This document shows positions 1-11,160 of a DNA stretch of 64,000 nucleotides, one piece after another. The translations under genes were made by a program, and so were the position numbers. The notes beneath the pieces were generated by a model, which saw nothing but the letters and a program-made list of their open reading frames with translations, was not told the DNA's origin and did no database searches. The DNA is from Adineta vaga (taxonomy: Eukaryota > Rotifera): positions 15,810,001 through 15,874,000 of the forward strand of contig CP075494.1 in NCBI GenBank assembly GCA_021613535.1, read 5' to 3'. Numbering within the stretch: position 1 is the stretch's first letter; the number at the start of each line of letters is the position of its first letter.

Positions 1-302
1 ATTGGATTATTTGTAGTTATTTGCACCATAGTATCCACCAATCTTTCGTCAACATTGCTAATCTCCAAATTTCGAAATGTAACTTGAAGTTGATGTTCAA
101 TATGCCAAAGACTCAGCTGAAAGGGACAAGTCGTCTTTTCCTGTATTTCATTCATCAGATGCAACGTCATATCTTCGAGTTGTTTATTCGGATCATCTTC
201 ATTCCATTCTATTTTATTATCATTTATATTTGAAAGACATTTTATCTGATAACTAGTTTTGCTTGAAACAAGCAACAAAATCGACCATACTTGTACATGC
301 AT
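1..302 (-). CDS. Secreted protein of unknown family, N-terminal part (runs off left edge)
   Basis: An open frame on the minus strand starts at an ATG at 302-300 and stays open to base 1, giving about 100 residues. It begins MHVQVWSILLLVSS, a plausible signal peptide, followed by an acidic stretch (KIEWNEDDPNKQ) and a mixed region containing TCPFQLSLWHIEHQLQ. There is no stop in the window, so the rest of the gene lies outside. Support for it being a real gene comes from a second, decayed copy of the same coding segment at about 17,538-17,668, which carries stops and a 1-nt length change. I do not recognise the family. The opposite-strand open frame over this stretch is a shadow. Confidence 0.5.
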   Translation of the reverse strand, partial: MHVQVWSILLLVSSKTSYQIKCLSNINDNKIEWNEDDPNKQLEDMTLHLMNEIQEKTTCPFQLSLWHIEHQLQVTFRNLEISNVDERLVDTMVQITTNNP

Positions 303-932
303 CGTTAAAAATTTCTAAACTGAATAAAAACATACGATTTTATTCTCAGGTGAATATATACACTATCATACATATATGTTAATTTGAATGCAAAGTGCCA
401 GCAGTGACAAACTCTAAAATCTAACTCAGTTATTCCTCCTTAACATCCTTCCAAAAAGATTCGAACTGAATAGTCAAATACCTAAATAGTTGAGAGTCTG
501 AGGATATAGATGCGGAAGAAAGACCGGTAGCAATCTACATTTCCATACTCTAACCTTCACATCTTGTTCTTATAGTCTTCTGTTATTTTTTAAGAATCTT
601 TAATTATTCTTATCGTGAAGATAAAAAATCTATGAAGTTGGTGAGTATATAATTCAAGGTAAATGATAACAGAAATATTCACTATACCATCGTTATTTTT
701 ATTCTCATACATTCGTATCAACATAATAATCCATATATAATCAATATTTATATATTTTTTTTCATCAGTTTGTCTCACTATAATATCGATCGAATATAAC
801 TAAAATTGTTAAGAAAACATAAATATTAACTCATCTAATAAATACACTAAAGAAAACAAAGTAAAGTATATTAAATTTCAGTTAAGCTGAAATGATACGT
901 CTTCTTGAAAAACAAAATTTTTACAACAAATG
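303..932. other. Intergenic, nothing recognised
   Basis: AT-rich sequence without a coding frame that I can support. It is probably 5' flank of the left-edge gene and 3' flank of the genes to its right. Confidence 0.5.
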
Positions 933-1190
933 TTATTTCAATGATTTCTGAGTAAAATTTTGCCAAAAACCTTTGTCAAAAACATGTTGATCAATCCAAA
1001 TTTTAATCCAATTAATTTGAATTTTCTGATATTGACTTTGTAATTGATGTTTAGATAAAATAATATGAAATTTTTGTTTTGTTAACCAAAATGAAGTTTG
1101 AAATGATTGATTATATCGTAGATGAGAAAGATTTGTTTGAAGATTAATCTCATAGGGTGTGGGTATGGTTAGAAACGTGATTCTTTCCAT
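933..1190 (-). pseudogene. Possible coding fragment of unknown origin
   Basis: The minus strand is open for about 80 residues here with protein-like composition (many Trp, Gln and Ile; for example NWIKIWIDQHVFDKGFWQNF). Immediately upstream, 1,200-1,350, another frame reads GQIKFFLQKFSSFDLFNQLP. The two pieces look like one coding sequence broken by a stop and a frame change, but no family is recognised and the segment could be chance open frame. It lies 3' of the SET/TPR gene on the same strand. Confidence 0.25.
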
Positions 1191-1359
1191 CGAGACATAT
1201 ACACAAACACACCCTTAAGGTATAAAAGTTTCAAATGAACGAAATTTGATTTCTTTAGGAAGTTGGTTAAATAAGTCAAATGATGAAAATTTTTGTAAGA
1301 AGAATTTAATTTGACCAGATGTACCTCATTCTGAAATACGAAATGAAGAAATTGCAAAT

Positions 1360-3993
1360 CTATACTCCAAATAAACGAGCCAAATCTTTTCGATTTTCTT
1401 CAACAAAAATACGATCATCACCAGTAGGTGTAACAACTAAAGATTGGCATAAAAGTTTTAACAAATGTTGAGCTTTGTCTATTTGTGATGTTCGATAATA
1501 GAGACGAAGTAGTCCTATAATCCCTTGGTATAGAAAAGGTGATACTAGTCCAGTATTTGTTGATAAACCAAATTCATGTATTTCGAGAAGTTTCTTGTAA
1601 GATTTAAATGCATTCTCAGTGTCATTAGTGTCACCATACATTTTACCTGGAAAAAGTTGAAAGTAAACATTAAATTTTTATACAAACAATGTTCTATAAA
1701 GTACATGAGAAGAACAAAAGAGAAAACTAAATATTGCGTGAGATTGTCGAGCTTCTTCACCGAGTATTCAAAACTTTCTACAGCGTTTTTTTTAGATAAT
1801 TTTCATCATTCGCTTCATTGTTAAAGAAAACTGATATCACAAAGTCAAAGAGTTTTTGAAATAACGAACTGAGTTCTTCTCTCAACTTTAACTTACCTAA
1901 AGCCAATAACGGTTCAATTAATCCAAATCGATATCTTTCTCTTCCAGATTCCTTGTATGTATTTTCAATATCTGTCATCATTTTTAGCATTTCACCGATT
2001 GCTTTTGTGGGATTATGAAAATTTTCTTGAAGCATTAGGAATCTATATTCCTGTTGATATTTATCAAGTAATAGTCTTCGTTTCTCACGAATGGTTACTG
2101 TTTCAGCTCGATCTAAGTTACATAATGTGCAGTTACAGATAAATTTATGTTTTTCCAAAGCTTTTGTACGCTCTTCATATGGAAGTAAAATACCAGCATA
2201 TGTTAAGAAAAGTTCTGTACCTTGAGCTAAATCATACGCAGCACGAACAATCATCATATCTCCAATATAACTTCTTATAACGTTTTCACAGCAAACATGA
2301 TTGATAAAAGATGGAAGAAGGAAGAGACCAGCAGCATTTTCATTTATCGAGCTTTCTGGGTTCGTTGGTTATTAAGGGAGGAGGATTGGCACCATCTTGT
2401 GATACATCAAATGTATTCATTGAACAGATGTCAGACACCCAAAAAGAATCAATTGTTTCTGATATAATTGTTGATGACGTCTCGCCGATTCTATGTTGTC
2501 CAGCATAAAGTTGAAAAAAAGAAGAGGAAAGAGATGGATTGTTCTGAAGTTTGTTAATAGCTCGTGCTGTATTCACAACATGATCTCCAGTTTCAACAAG
2601 TTTTACTTCTGCATTAAAATGAACTTCACTACATTCTGTAGGATAAGTGATTGCAAATGCTTTCGTACATAGTATTAATTGACCTTTACGAACATCTTCA
2701 GTAAGGACTAAACCACGACCTCGTTCTGCTATCTAGAAAAGAGATCTACAATGAAAATAAAACTACTACATATAACTCACTTCTGTAAGTTGAACAGGTC
2801 CAACATAAGATGCATAATCAAGACGAGGAGTTGATGATTTTTTTGCTTCTTTAAGCATTTGATCAAAATTGTAAATACCTTTCTCTTTTTCCTCAATTCT
2901 CGTCATAATCGAAGTTAATTCTTTTTTACCATCGACATTCCCGGGATCTGTTTCTAATAATTTCTTTATTTGTACTAATGCTTCGTCATAACTCTCCAAA
3001 CCATAGAATGCTTTGACACATCAGTACAAAGCTTTCGTATTATTGGGATCATTCTTCAATATATCTTGACAGTCATTTAAAGCAGCTTCGAAATGATGAA
3101 CTTTCAGATAAGTTTGTGAACGATTCAGTTTAAGAACAGAGATTTCTGGATCAGACGTTCCAAGTGATGAGATACCCTAAAAAAAACAGAACAATATGAA
3201 AAAATTGTTAGACATTACATGAAAGATGATTCAAATTTTCAGATCAGCAGCGTATAAGAGATGTTAGAATTTTGAGAATGATTCTAATTCTGACCTGATT
3301 GAAAGAAAACTTCGAGATTCTTACATCTGAATAAGCTTTGATGGCTTCATAAAATTTGCCTTGTTTAAAACAATCATTTCCAAGTGTTTTGTATTCAGCA
3401 GCTGTTTGAATTTTGTGAATTTTTGGTGTTTCAGTTTTCCAATTGATCGTTTGTACTAATATATCATTTGTATCCAAAAAGATTAAATCTGTCGGATGAT
3501 CACATCTCAAAGCAGTTCCTCCTCCAGGAGATATTTTATAGTATGGTTCTTTCAGGATGATAATACTATCATTTGGAATTACATCTTTGTGAGATCGATC
3601 AGGATTTTGATTGTATAACTCGAATACTTCAACATTACCTTCAGGATCTTCAACAATAGTTTTGATTTCTACAATCTTTTTTGGTTGAATGATTGTTCTT
3701 AGAAGAAGATATTTTCCACGATGAACAATTTCTATTACTAAATCGGTTAATGATATTCGTTGTAGAGAAGAAAGAGGTTGTGTGCAGGGTTTATAAATCA
3801 AACTGGTAATCATTTCAAGAGGAACAGTTGATTGACAATGCTTTTCATATGAATGTTGTTGATCGTGTATTTGAATAATTTTAGCACGAGGTATTCGATG
3901 AGTTGGCTTTTTTCCTCGCATACTTTCGGATTTCGCCAAATGATGTGCTGCTCGAAAAAGAAATTCAGGATTATTCTCCATTTTAAAATGCAA
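1360..3993 (-). pseudogene. SET/TPR protein (SMYD-like lysine methyltransferase family), damaged copy
   Basis: The reading order is an N-terminal region, then TPR helices (from AEYKTLGNDCFKQGKFYEAI), a SET domain starting at ERGRGLVL, the SET core LPSFINHVCCEN followed by GDMMIVRAAYDL and GTELFLTYAG, and the post-SET cysteines FICNCTLCNLD. The C-terminal helical region ends at RKDLARLFGV. This order and the wording of the SET core resemble fungal TPR-SET proteins. Likely introns include 3179-3324 and 2733-2780. The coding frame contains a TGA at 3021-3023 inside the TPR region (ALY-stop-CVKAFYG, where an Arg CGA codon would fit). A 1-nt frame change near 1748-1785 is also likely, since the reading EEARQSHAIF is in another frame than ESFEYSV. 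A third frame change near 2,360-2,385 could be a 37-nt intron instead. If the TGA is real, the product is truncated before the SET domain. A sequencing error cannot be excluded. Confidence 0.7.
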
Positions 3994-4019
3994 TGAATCT
4001 AGAAAAAAAACCTGACGTA

Positions 4020-4282
4020 TTAACCCTTTCGATCCCTATGGCATCAATTGATGCCATACAGAACGAAAAAGGAATATTTTGCGTTCTGTCGTTGGCTAAG
4101 TCGACGAATATCATATGGTGTGTTTGAAAAAAAAATAGAGGAAATCTAAGCAAATAGACGTTATAATTATAATCATCTAATCACGCAGCTGATTGAAAAG
4201 ACAACGCAAGAGAGAGTGAATTTTTCTTTTTTTTTTCGTGTTCGTGCAGAACGCAAGAAAACGTCGGGATCGAAAGGGTTAA
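4020..4282. mobile_element. piggyBac-like MITE with TTAA target duplication
   Basis: The element body is 4024-4278 (255 bp). It starts CCCTTTCGATCCC and ends with the exact reverse complement GGGATCGAAAGGG, and is flanked on both sides by TTAA (4020-4023 and 4279-4282), the piggyBac target duplication. Directly inside the left end is a perfect 22-bp palindrome (4037-4058, half-site TATGGCATCAA). A subterminal inverted pair TTGCGTTCTG (4079-4088) and CAGAACGCAA (4247-4256) is also present. No transposase is encoded, so the element is non-autonomous. It sits 27-31 bp upstream of the start codon of the damaged SET/TPR gene. Confidence 0.9.
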
Positions 4283-5917
4283 AAAACATACCTCTTTAGT
4301 GAAAACTCCTTTTCTTTCGTTCTTATATAGAAATTTTCTCTGGGTTTTTCCCTATTCTTTTGTAAGTGTGTTCTGAGTCTATCTGACATGTTTTATGATA
4401 TAGAAAAGAGAACTTAAATGATCACTTCATTTTCAATCATTATTATAAAATGGAATCATCAAGTATCTTCGCACAAATTGTAATTTGAACTTTTGTCTTT
4501 GATTTTTCCCCAGTACCGATTCTATTCTATGCACTATAATTTATAATTTGTAAGATATAAAAAGTCGATTATTTAATGAGTTCTATCGCAATTCATTCTT
4601 TTAATGTTTGTGAACTCCGCAAATTTATTCTATTGACTTGCAAGAAGTAATGTAAAAGAACACAAAAGTTTACCTGAAGCATTCGTCCATATTAGTTTTA
4701 TCAAAAAGAATACTGAAAAACAACTGTCTTACCAGTTCCTTTCAATTACTCATATCTCTAATATCTTAGAATGTGTGACGATTTTTGATGGAAGAGATGT
4801 ATGCGCTGATGGAACTACGCCTTTATTTATTTCTTCCTCGTAAATCGCATCGTTCTGATACAAGACACGCGTTTATATACTCGTCCATAAAAGAAAACGC
4901 AAGAGAATATCATATCAAAGTACATAAAAATGTACTGAAGTAAGGACATCATCAGGATAATCCATCAGATAAGAAAAACCGTATCACGCGTACAGCGCAT
5001 GTCAGAGAGATTGTCACAGAATGCTGCTGTTGTTTTGATATTTTAAATGTTTTCAAAGATTTTTTCATTTAAGAGTGAACATTTGCATAAATACAATTTA
5101 TTATTGAAAAATTATTCAATACACAGCATTTCTATATTTTTTTCTTTCTGATTTAAACAAAAGATCAATCACAAAACGAGATGATACTCTATAACCTGTA
5201 CCCTCAAAATGGTTAAGAAAGAGACAAAATAATTTCATCTTTATTCAGTTTAATTTGATTCGATCGATGAATCGAAACTTTCCAATGTGTTTTGTAACAT
5301 AAATTAAAGACTTGCGGAGTCGTTGTTCAGTGCTCTAGTTGAGTAAGCAATCGAGCGCGACACAACACCGTTGTATTTGTAATCAAACATGTACAATATA
5401 GTGCGGAGAAATTTCCATCGTAATGTATTAAAATAAAACTTAGTCAACAGTTACTTCTAGTCATGAAGCGATTCATTATCTATTTGTTCAGCAAGTTAGA
5501 ATTTACTTGTAAGAATCGGCCTATAGAACCAAGTAAACGTGAAGGAAATAACCTGAGTTTTTTATCACAACAACCTTTCATGGCGAATCATTTAGGTTCT
5601 CCTGGAGTATAGTTGTAGTTAGTGGATCAGATCGTTCTATACTATAGGCATGAGAATATAACTCAATGGTTGAACAAACAGCAAAAGTCAAATATAAAAA
5701 TCGATTTTACTGTCGAAAAACTTTTTACACAGTTGATATAAGAAAAAAAGTCGTGCTTTTCGACTTCATCAATAGTCTTCTAGGCAAAATCGATACCACA
5801 AATAGGCTCTTTCTCAATATATTCTTCCTCTTCTGAAAATCTAAATAACTATCAATTTGTATTCATTGGAAATAAAATAATATGTCTATTTATTTACAAA
5901 ATGAGAATATATATGTG
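4283..5917. other. Intergenic, 1.6 kb, nothing recognised
   Basis: No coding frame or repeat that I can support. It separates the MITE-flanked start of the SET/TPR gene from the 3' end of the TMEM272-like gene. Confidence 0.5.
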
Positions 5918-6526
5918 TTATTTTCGTTGTTTTGCACGCCAAATATTCATACAACATTGTCCACAACATTGTAATGCCATAAAAATATAAATAAGAATTA
6001 AATAAGCAAAAGTAAATTGATATAATGTTTTTTGACAATAAACTGGAAAATTAAATGGATAATTAATAATATGTTCAACACGATTTCTTATTCCAAATGT
6101 CCAAACACTTCCAACAATTAACCAAATAAATGAAAAGATTTGTAATCCCAATATAATCAAACTAAGAACAACAACACAAATAATTGTTATTATTGAACGT
6201 GTATATGCATAAAACATTGTCATTAATGATACAACGATTGAAAGAATAATCCAAATAATCGATACCGATCCACCCACAATCAAAAATCGACTTATTCGTG
6301 GTTCAATTGGACAATAGAAAAAATCTCGATAACGAACACCAATAACAAGCATACTAATTGGAAATGCTAACATTAAAATTAAAATTACTAAACCAACGAT
6401 CGATGCAACTGCAACTGTACTAACAATATGACGAACATATGGATAATTTGGTTCATAGTCAAATAAACGATGTTGACGAGGAAGTACATTCGATGATAAA
6501 CGATCGAGAGGCATTTTTTGTTCCAT
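5918..6526 (-). CDS. Four-pass membrane protein, TMEM272-like
   Basis: A single-exon frame of 202 residues. After a 40-residue hydrophilic N-terminus (RLSSNVLPRQHRLFDYEPNY) there are four membrane segments at roughly residues 42-65, 82-106, 112-140 and 172-190. The segment FYCPIEPRISRFLIVGG between the first two and WLIVGSVWTFG plus CQKTLYQFTFAYL near the end follow the pattern of TMEM272-like proteins: Cys-Pro then I..FLIVGG, then IVG..W.F, then YC...L..F. The C-terminus carries a Cys cluster (CCGQCC) and a basic tail. Function of the family is unknown to me. The start codon is the first in-frame ATG. Confidence 0.75.
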   Translation of the reverse strand: MEQKMPLDRLSSNVLPRQHRLFDYEPNYPYVRHIVSTVAVASIVGLVILILMLAFPISMLVIGVRYRDFFYCPIEPRISRFLIVGGSVSIIWIILSIVVSLMTMFYAYTRSIITIICVVVLSLIILGLQIFSFIWLIVGSVWTFGIRNRVEHIINYPFNFPVYCQKTLYQFTFAYLILIYIFMALQCCGQCCMNIWRAKQRK

Positions 6527-6963
6527 TTTACATGTAATGTTAACTATACAGTGAATGACTTGTTTGTCTATATGACAACTTCTTTTTTTTTCTTTCTTTG
6601 ACCGAACGAAAGAAATAAAAGTATATCGATCAAGTCAGGTAATGAAGACCTTTCATTCGAAAGGTGAAGGACAAATGATATACATACATTCTATTCAATA
6701 CATCGATAGAGAAAAAGAAATCCTTTTAATATACTTCATACAAGGTACTTATATTTTTTCAAATGAAGGAACTTTTTTTCTTCTTCTTCTTCTTCAAACA
6801 AACTATATATCTATTCAAGGTAAATGTGAAGATTGTTTTATTGATGTCACATTGTAATGAGAAATTGATGATGTAACACATTTTATTTATTTGAATACGA
6901 ACTGAACATGTTTATTCGAAAAGATAAGAACAAAAATCGATTATTGAAAAAAACAGAAGTTAA

Positions 6964-7914
6964 TTAATTGGTTTTTAAAATATATTTTTGTGCAATTTTG
7001 ATTAATTTGTTATGATTTTCTATTGTATTACATTTATCACGATTACAATGCATTCCACATGTTCCTTTATCATCTGATTTTCCCGATGATTTCGGATTTG
7101 TTACATAAAATGATACACTTACAAAGAGATGATCATAATCCTTAATTGAAAAAAACTTTTATTTCAAAAAGAAAATCAATGAAACGAAAATTACCCCAGT
7201 ACATCCAGCAGCTAATTCAGTTGTAAACGGTCTTATACCAATAAAACAAGCACCATCTTTAACATCACCACAATCAATAACTCGATCAGAAAAACTATGA
7301 TAACATTTTATTGTAGATTTTGATGATGAAGATGAACGAATTATATAAGATTCAATTTCTTGTTTTATATTCGATGAAATTTGTTTTAATGAATACAATT
7401 GAATGAGAAGATTTTCTGTTTCATCGATAATACATAAATCATTTGAATGACAATAAGCAACTGCACCCATATAAAATGCCTTTAAAATAAAAAGTTTAGT
7501 TTGAGTTTTTAATGATAAAAACAAATAATTTACTTCTTCGGGTTTGAATTTATAATCAAATTGAAATTTTGTTAAACTTTTTTGAGATTGATTTAATGGT
7601 AATGGAAGATCTAATAGATCAGCTTGTTCTTCGACAATGGAATTTGGTATTGAACTCCACCAAATATAAACATTATCAGTAAAATAATCAATTGAAAGAT
7701 ATAATTTACATAATCCAATATTATCTTCAGATATTTCACATTCATTTGGTAATGATGATTGTTTTGGTACAGAATCTCCGATCTTTAATTGAAATTCACA
7801 TGATGGACATTTTAATGATTGAACAACATAAGTTAACAAGATGAAGATGAGAAGAGATGAAAGCATTGCAATACAATTGATTAACAGAGAATTATGAGAG
7901 AAGCGCCTTTTCAT
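6964..7914 (-). CDS. Cysteine-rich secreted or membrane-anchored protein
   Basis: Two exons, 7195-7914 and 6964-7140, joined by a 54-bp intron (GTAATT..TTAAG) in phase 0, give about 298 residues. The N-terminus is basic (MKRRFSHNSL) followed by a hydrophobic stretch LINCIAMLSSLLIFILLTYV, a signal peptide or anchor. The mature part begins LKCPSCEF and has many cysteines (CEIS, GLCKLY, YCHSNDLC, KCYHSF, DCGDVKDGACF, AGCTG) and a closing CGMHCNRDKCN. The spacing is reminiscent of Ly6/uPAR three-finger domains (terminal CN) but I cannot assign it firmly. No transmembrane helix follows, so it is probably secreted or GPI-linked. Confidence 0.6.
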
Positions 7915-7987
7915 TTATTTATACTTTAAAAAGCGCGAGATAAAGAAAGGTTGAACGTTTATTTATTGAGAAAGAAAAAAGGATCAA

Positions 7988-10947
7988 TCAAAAAGTTTGA
8001 TATAAATCAGTTATTTCTAATTCAAAAACTTCACGAATTGTTGTACCTAAATTTAATGTTGCATGAGCTAATTGTGTAACTGAATAATACATTGCTGAAA
8101 GAGCAAGTAGAATAAAATCAGCTTGATGATTTTGTGCATATGGAACAAATGATATTAGTTTTTCACCTTGAATAAATCGATGAAAATAATGATTAAATAA
8201 ACGATTAATACCTTGTTGATGTTCATTTTCTAATCGATGAATTGTTTTATGTAAATCAATAAGACATTGTTCATATTTGAATAAATCATTTTCAATTGAT
8301 TGATTTCGATAGGAATTCATTCCTTTTAATATAAAATAACAACGTGTTTGACTTAATTGAAAGTAAGTTGACCAAATTTGTAAACAATTATTTAATTGTT
8401 TACTTAATTCAAATAATTCATTATGAACATTAGGAAGAAATAAACCATCAGCTGCATGAAATTTAACAATTTCTAATTGATTTTCTGTATTAATTGAACA
8501 TTCACTTAAACATATTAACTAAATGAAATAAAAATAATTTTCTTTTGAATTCTCAAATGTTTTTTTTCTCTTCTTCTTCTTCTTACTGCAGCATCTATAT
8601 TATGTAATATTCTAAATATATCAATTTGTTGTTGAATAATTAAATTATATCTTATTGTAGAAAAATGATTTTTAAACCAACAAAAAATAGGTTCAATTGA
8701 TGCATTTGAAACAAGAATTCGTTGAATACTTATTAATTGATGAAATGATAATCTTTGCCATTGAAGAAATGATTTAATTTGATTTTGATTATTAAAATAA
8801 ATGGAATGATCTTTTTCGAAATGTTCATGATGAAATAATTCATCATAAACTTTATGCATTGAATTAACACTTTCTTCACAAGCTTGAAAACTTTCTAAAA
8901 ACTCAAACATAGAATTTAAATTTCATTTTATGATTTACTTTGAATATTTTCTTTTAATAAATCAATTGCAAAAACAGGAAAAATCGTCATTGTTAAAAAC
9001 ATTCCAATTAATATTCCAACAAGATTTTCTTCAATTCTTAAAAGAGCATAATTACCAGCTGGTAATCGATCACCATAAGGTAATCGACCTAATGTTACAA
9101 GAATTGGTGTAAATGCAGCTACAGCTGCTGTATAACCCCATTTAGGATATAATCTTAAATAACCAAATAGAAATATCCAGGGTATTAATACAAGAAAATT
9201 TTCAAAAATATTATCAGCAACTAATAAATATGTTATATAAGACCACATTGAACCTAAAAGTATAATCAAACATTGATGAGCTATTCTCAATTGAAAAGAG
9301 CTGAAATTGTTCTGGAAAATACCATAGAAACAATTCTCCGATCCGGCGATTCATCGACATATGAACTTACCTAGAAGAGTTCCAATAAGTCTCATTTTCA
9401 TCGTTGTAAACGCACCACCAACTGTATCAGCTTGTGTCATACATAGAGCAATTAAAATCCATTGACCATTTTCGAAAACTTTTGCTAAATAAGGAACCAT
9501 AACAAAGATCGAACCAACACCAATGATAATCATACTTTTAAATGCTAATAGAAATCTTATTCGATCAAATTTAATATAATTTTTCCAGGAAAATCTTTGT
9601 TGATTGATTTCATTTGGTTTTTGATCTTCTATTGTAATATCATTGAAAATTTTCACAATATAAAATAATTGAAAAAGAAAAAATGCATGAGATAAATGAT
9701 CTTCAGATTGAATAATTCCTTTTCTTCCTTGAAGATTGTCTTTCATACGTTTTAAACGAATATTTTTATAAGCAAAACGAACAGATTGAACAGATTTTGA
9801 AAGATTTGATAAACGATTTCTTAATTCTTGATTTGAAATAGATTTTCTTGATAAAATTCCAGAAATCAAACTTGATTGACATGAATTTAAATAATAAATA
9901 CTAATTTCAAGTTCATCACGTAAATCATTATGATATTCATTAAATTGACATTGATTAACCATTGAATGAAGAGAACAAATATGAAACATTAAAGAATTTA
10001 TTAAATTTGTTTGTTCTAAAAAAAAAATGTCAATAGAAAATAAGAAAATAAAGAAAATCAAACCTTGAAGATTTAAATAAAGAATATTTTTTTGTTTTCG
10101 ATAAAATAATTTTTGTAAAAATTTTGTTGGTTCATATTTTGTTTCTAAAATTCTTGTTTGCATTAAAAGCATTGTTTGACGAATCATTTGTTCAAGAATT
10201 GATGCACGTGAAAGAGAAACTTTTGCAATCATTTCATCTCGTGATAAAAAACCTTGAATAATTAAATAATACATTCGATGAAGATTTTTTAAACAATACG
10301 AAAATCGATGTTCAACATCAAATGTTGCAAATAATGGAAAAATCAATAAAGAAACACAAATAGCAATTGACATACCAATTAAAAATAAAGATAATAAAAG
10401 AAAAACAAATACTTTCGGTAACGATTGTTGATTAACAATTGTAGAGAAAAATATTGAATTGTATAATAAAGTAATTTTTCGAGTTTGAATCTATAAATAT
10501 AGAAGGAAGAAGAGTTTTCGATTGTATAGAATATCTGGATATATTTACTTGAGTACATTGATAAGCAATAATTAATGAAAGAAAAAGTAATAAGATTTCT
10601 GCTACTAAATAATGATGATATGAAAGACCAAGAATTTGAATAAGAAAAAGTAAAATTGAAAGTGGAAGAATTGCAATTATTGTTTGAATACTTGAATATA
10701 ATGTTAATCCAAATGTTTCTTGAATTGATAAAATACTTATAACACAAATAATATATTGTTGATCTAAATAATAACGTAATGGACTTCCAAATGAAATTAA
10801 ACCAGCAATTATAAATGCTATAATCATTTTTAATGAATATTCAATATGTCGAATAGTTTTAGAATCGAATAATAATGAAGTTGATTTTAATCGAGAAGAA
10901 TTAAAATAAAATTTTGTAAAAAAACGAATAATTCTTAATAAAAACAT
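7988..10947 (-). CDS. FUSC/ArAE-type multi-pass membrane transporter-like protein
   Basis: Six exons: 10549-10947, 10064-10490, 9371-10015, 8939-9253, 8587-8894 and 7988-8518. Phases close exactly to 874 residues. The first membrane block (SLKMIIAFIIAGLISFGSPL, ..IQTIIAILPLSILLFLI) is followed by a long helical hydrophilic loop. A second membrane block follows: LLAFKSMIIIGVGSIFVMVP, NGQWILIALCMTQADTVGGAF, RLIGTLLGSMWSYITYLL. The motif with Q..T.GG then R..GT..G is typical of the FUSC/aromatic-acid-exporter fold, and two six-helix halves are the usual layout. The family is common in bacteria, fungi and plants. The 48-bp intron 10016-10063 is a multiple of three and stop-free, so an unspliced reading adds a spurious hydrophobic piece. 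The substrate is unknown. Confidence 0.7.
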
Positions 10948-11160
10948 TGTTTCACAATAAATGTAAATATAATCAATATGGAAAGAAACAATTCAGAATA
11001 TAAGTACAAAACGTGATTATTTATAGGATTTATTTTGATTTGATCATTGACCTTATCGATTAATATTTCATTTCTAAATATTAATTCTTTTTCTCTATAA
11101 AGTATAGAGTTTCAATTTTATTCATTAATACCAAAGAAAAACACGGATGTTTATAGTCTT

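Noticed and set aside
5321-5390. Possible tRNA-like or small RNA sequence
   Set aside because: A few tRNA-like words are present but no T-loop, acceptor stem pairing or anticodon arm could be built.
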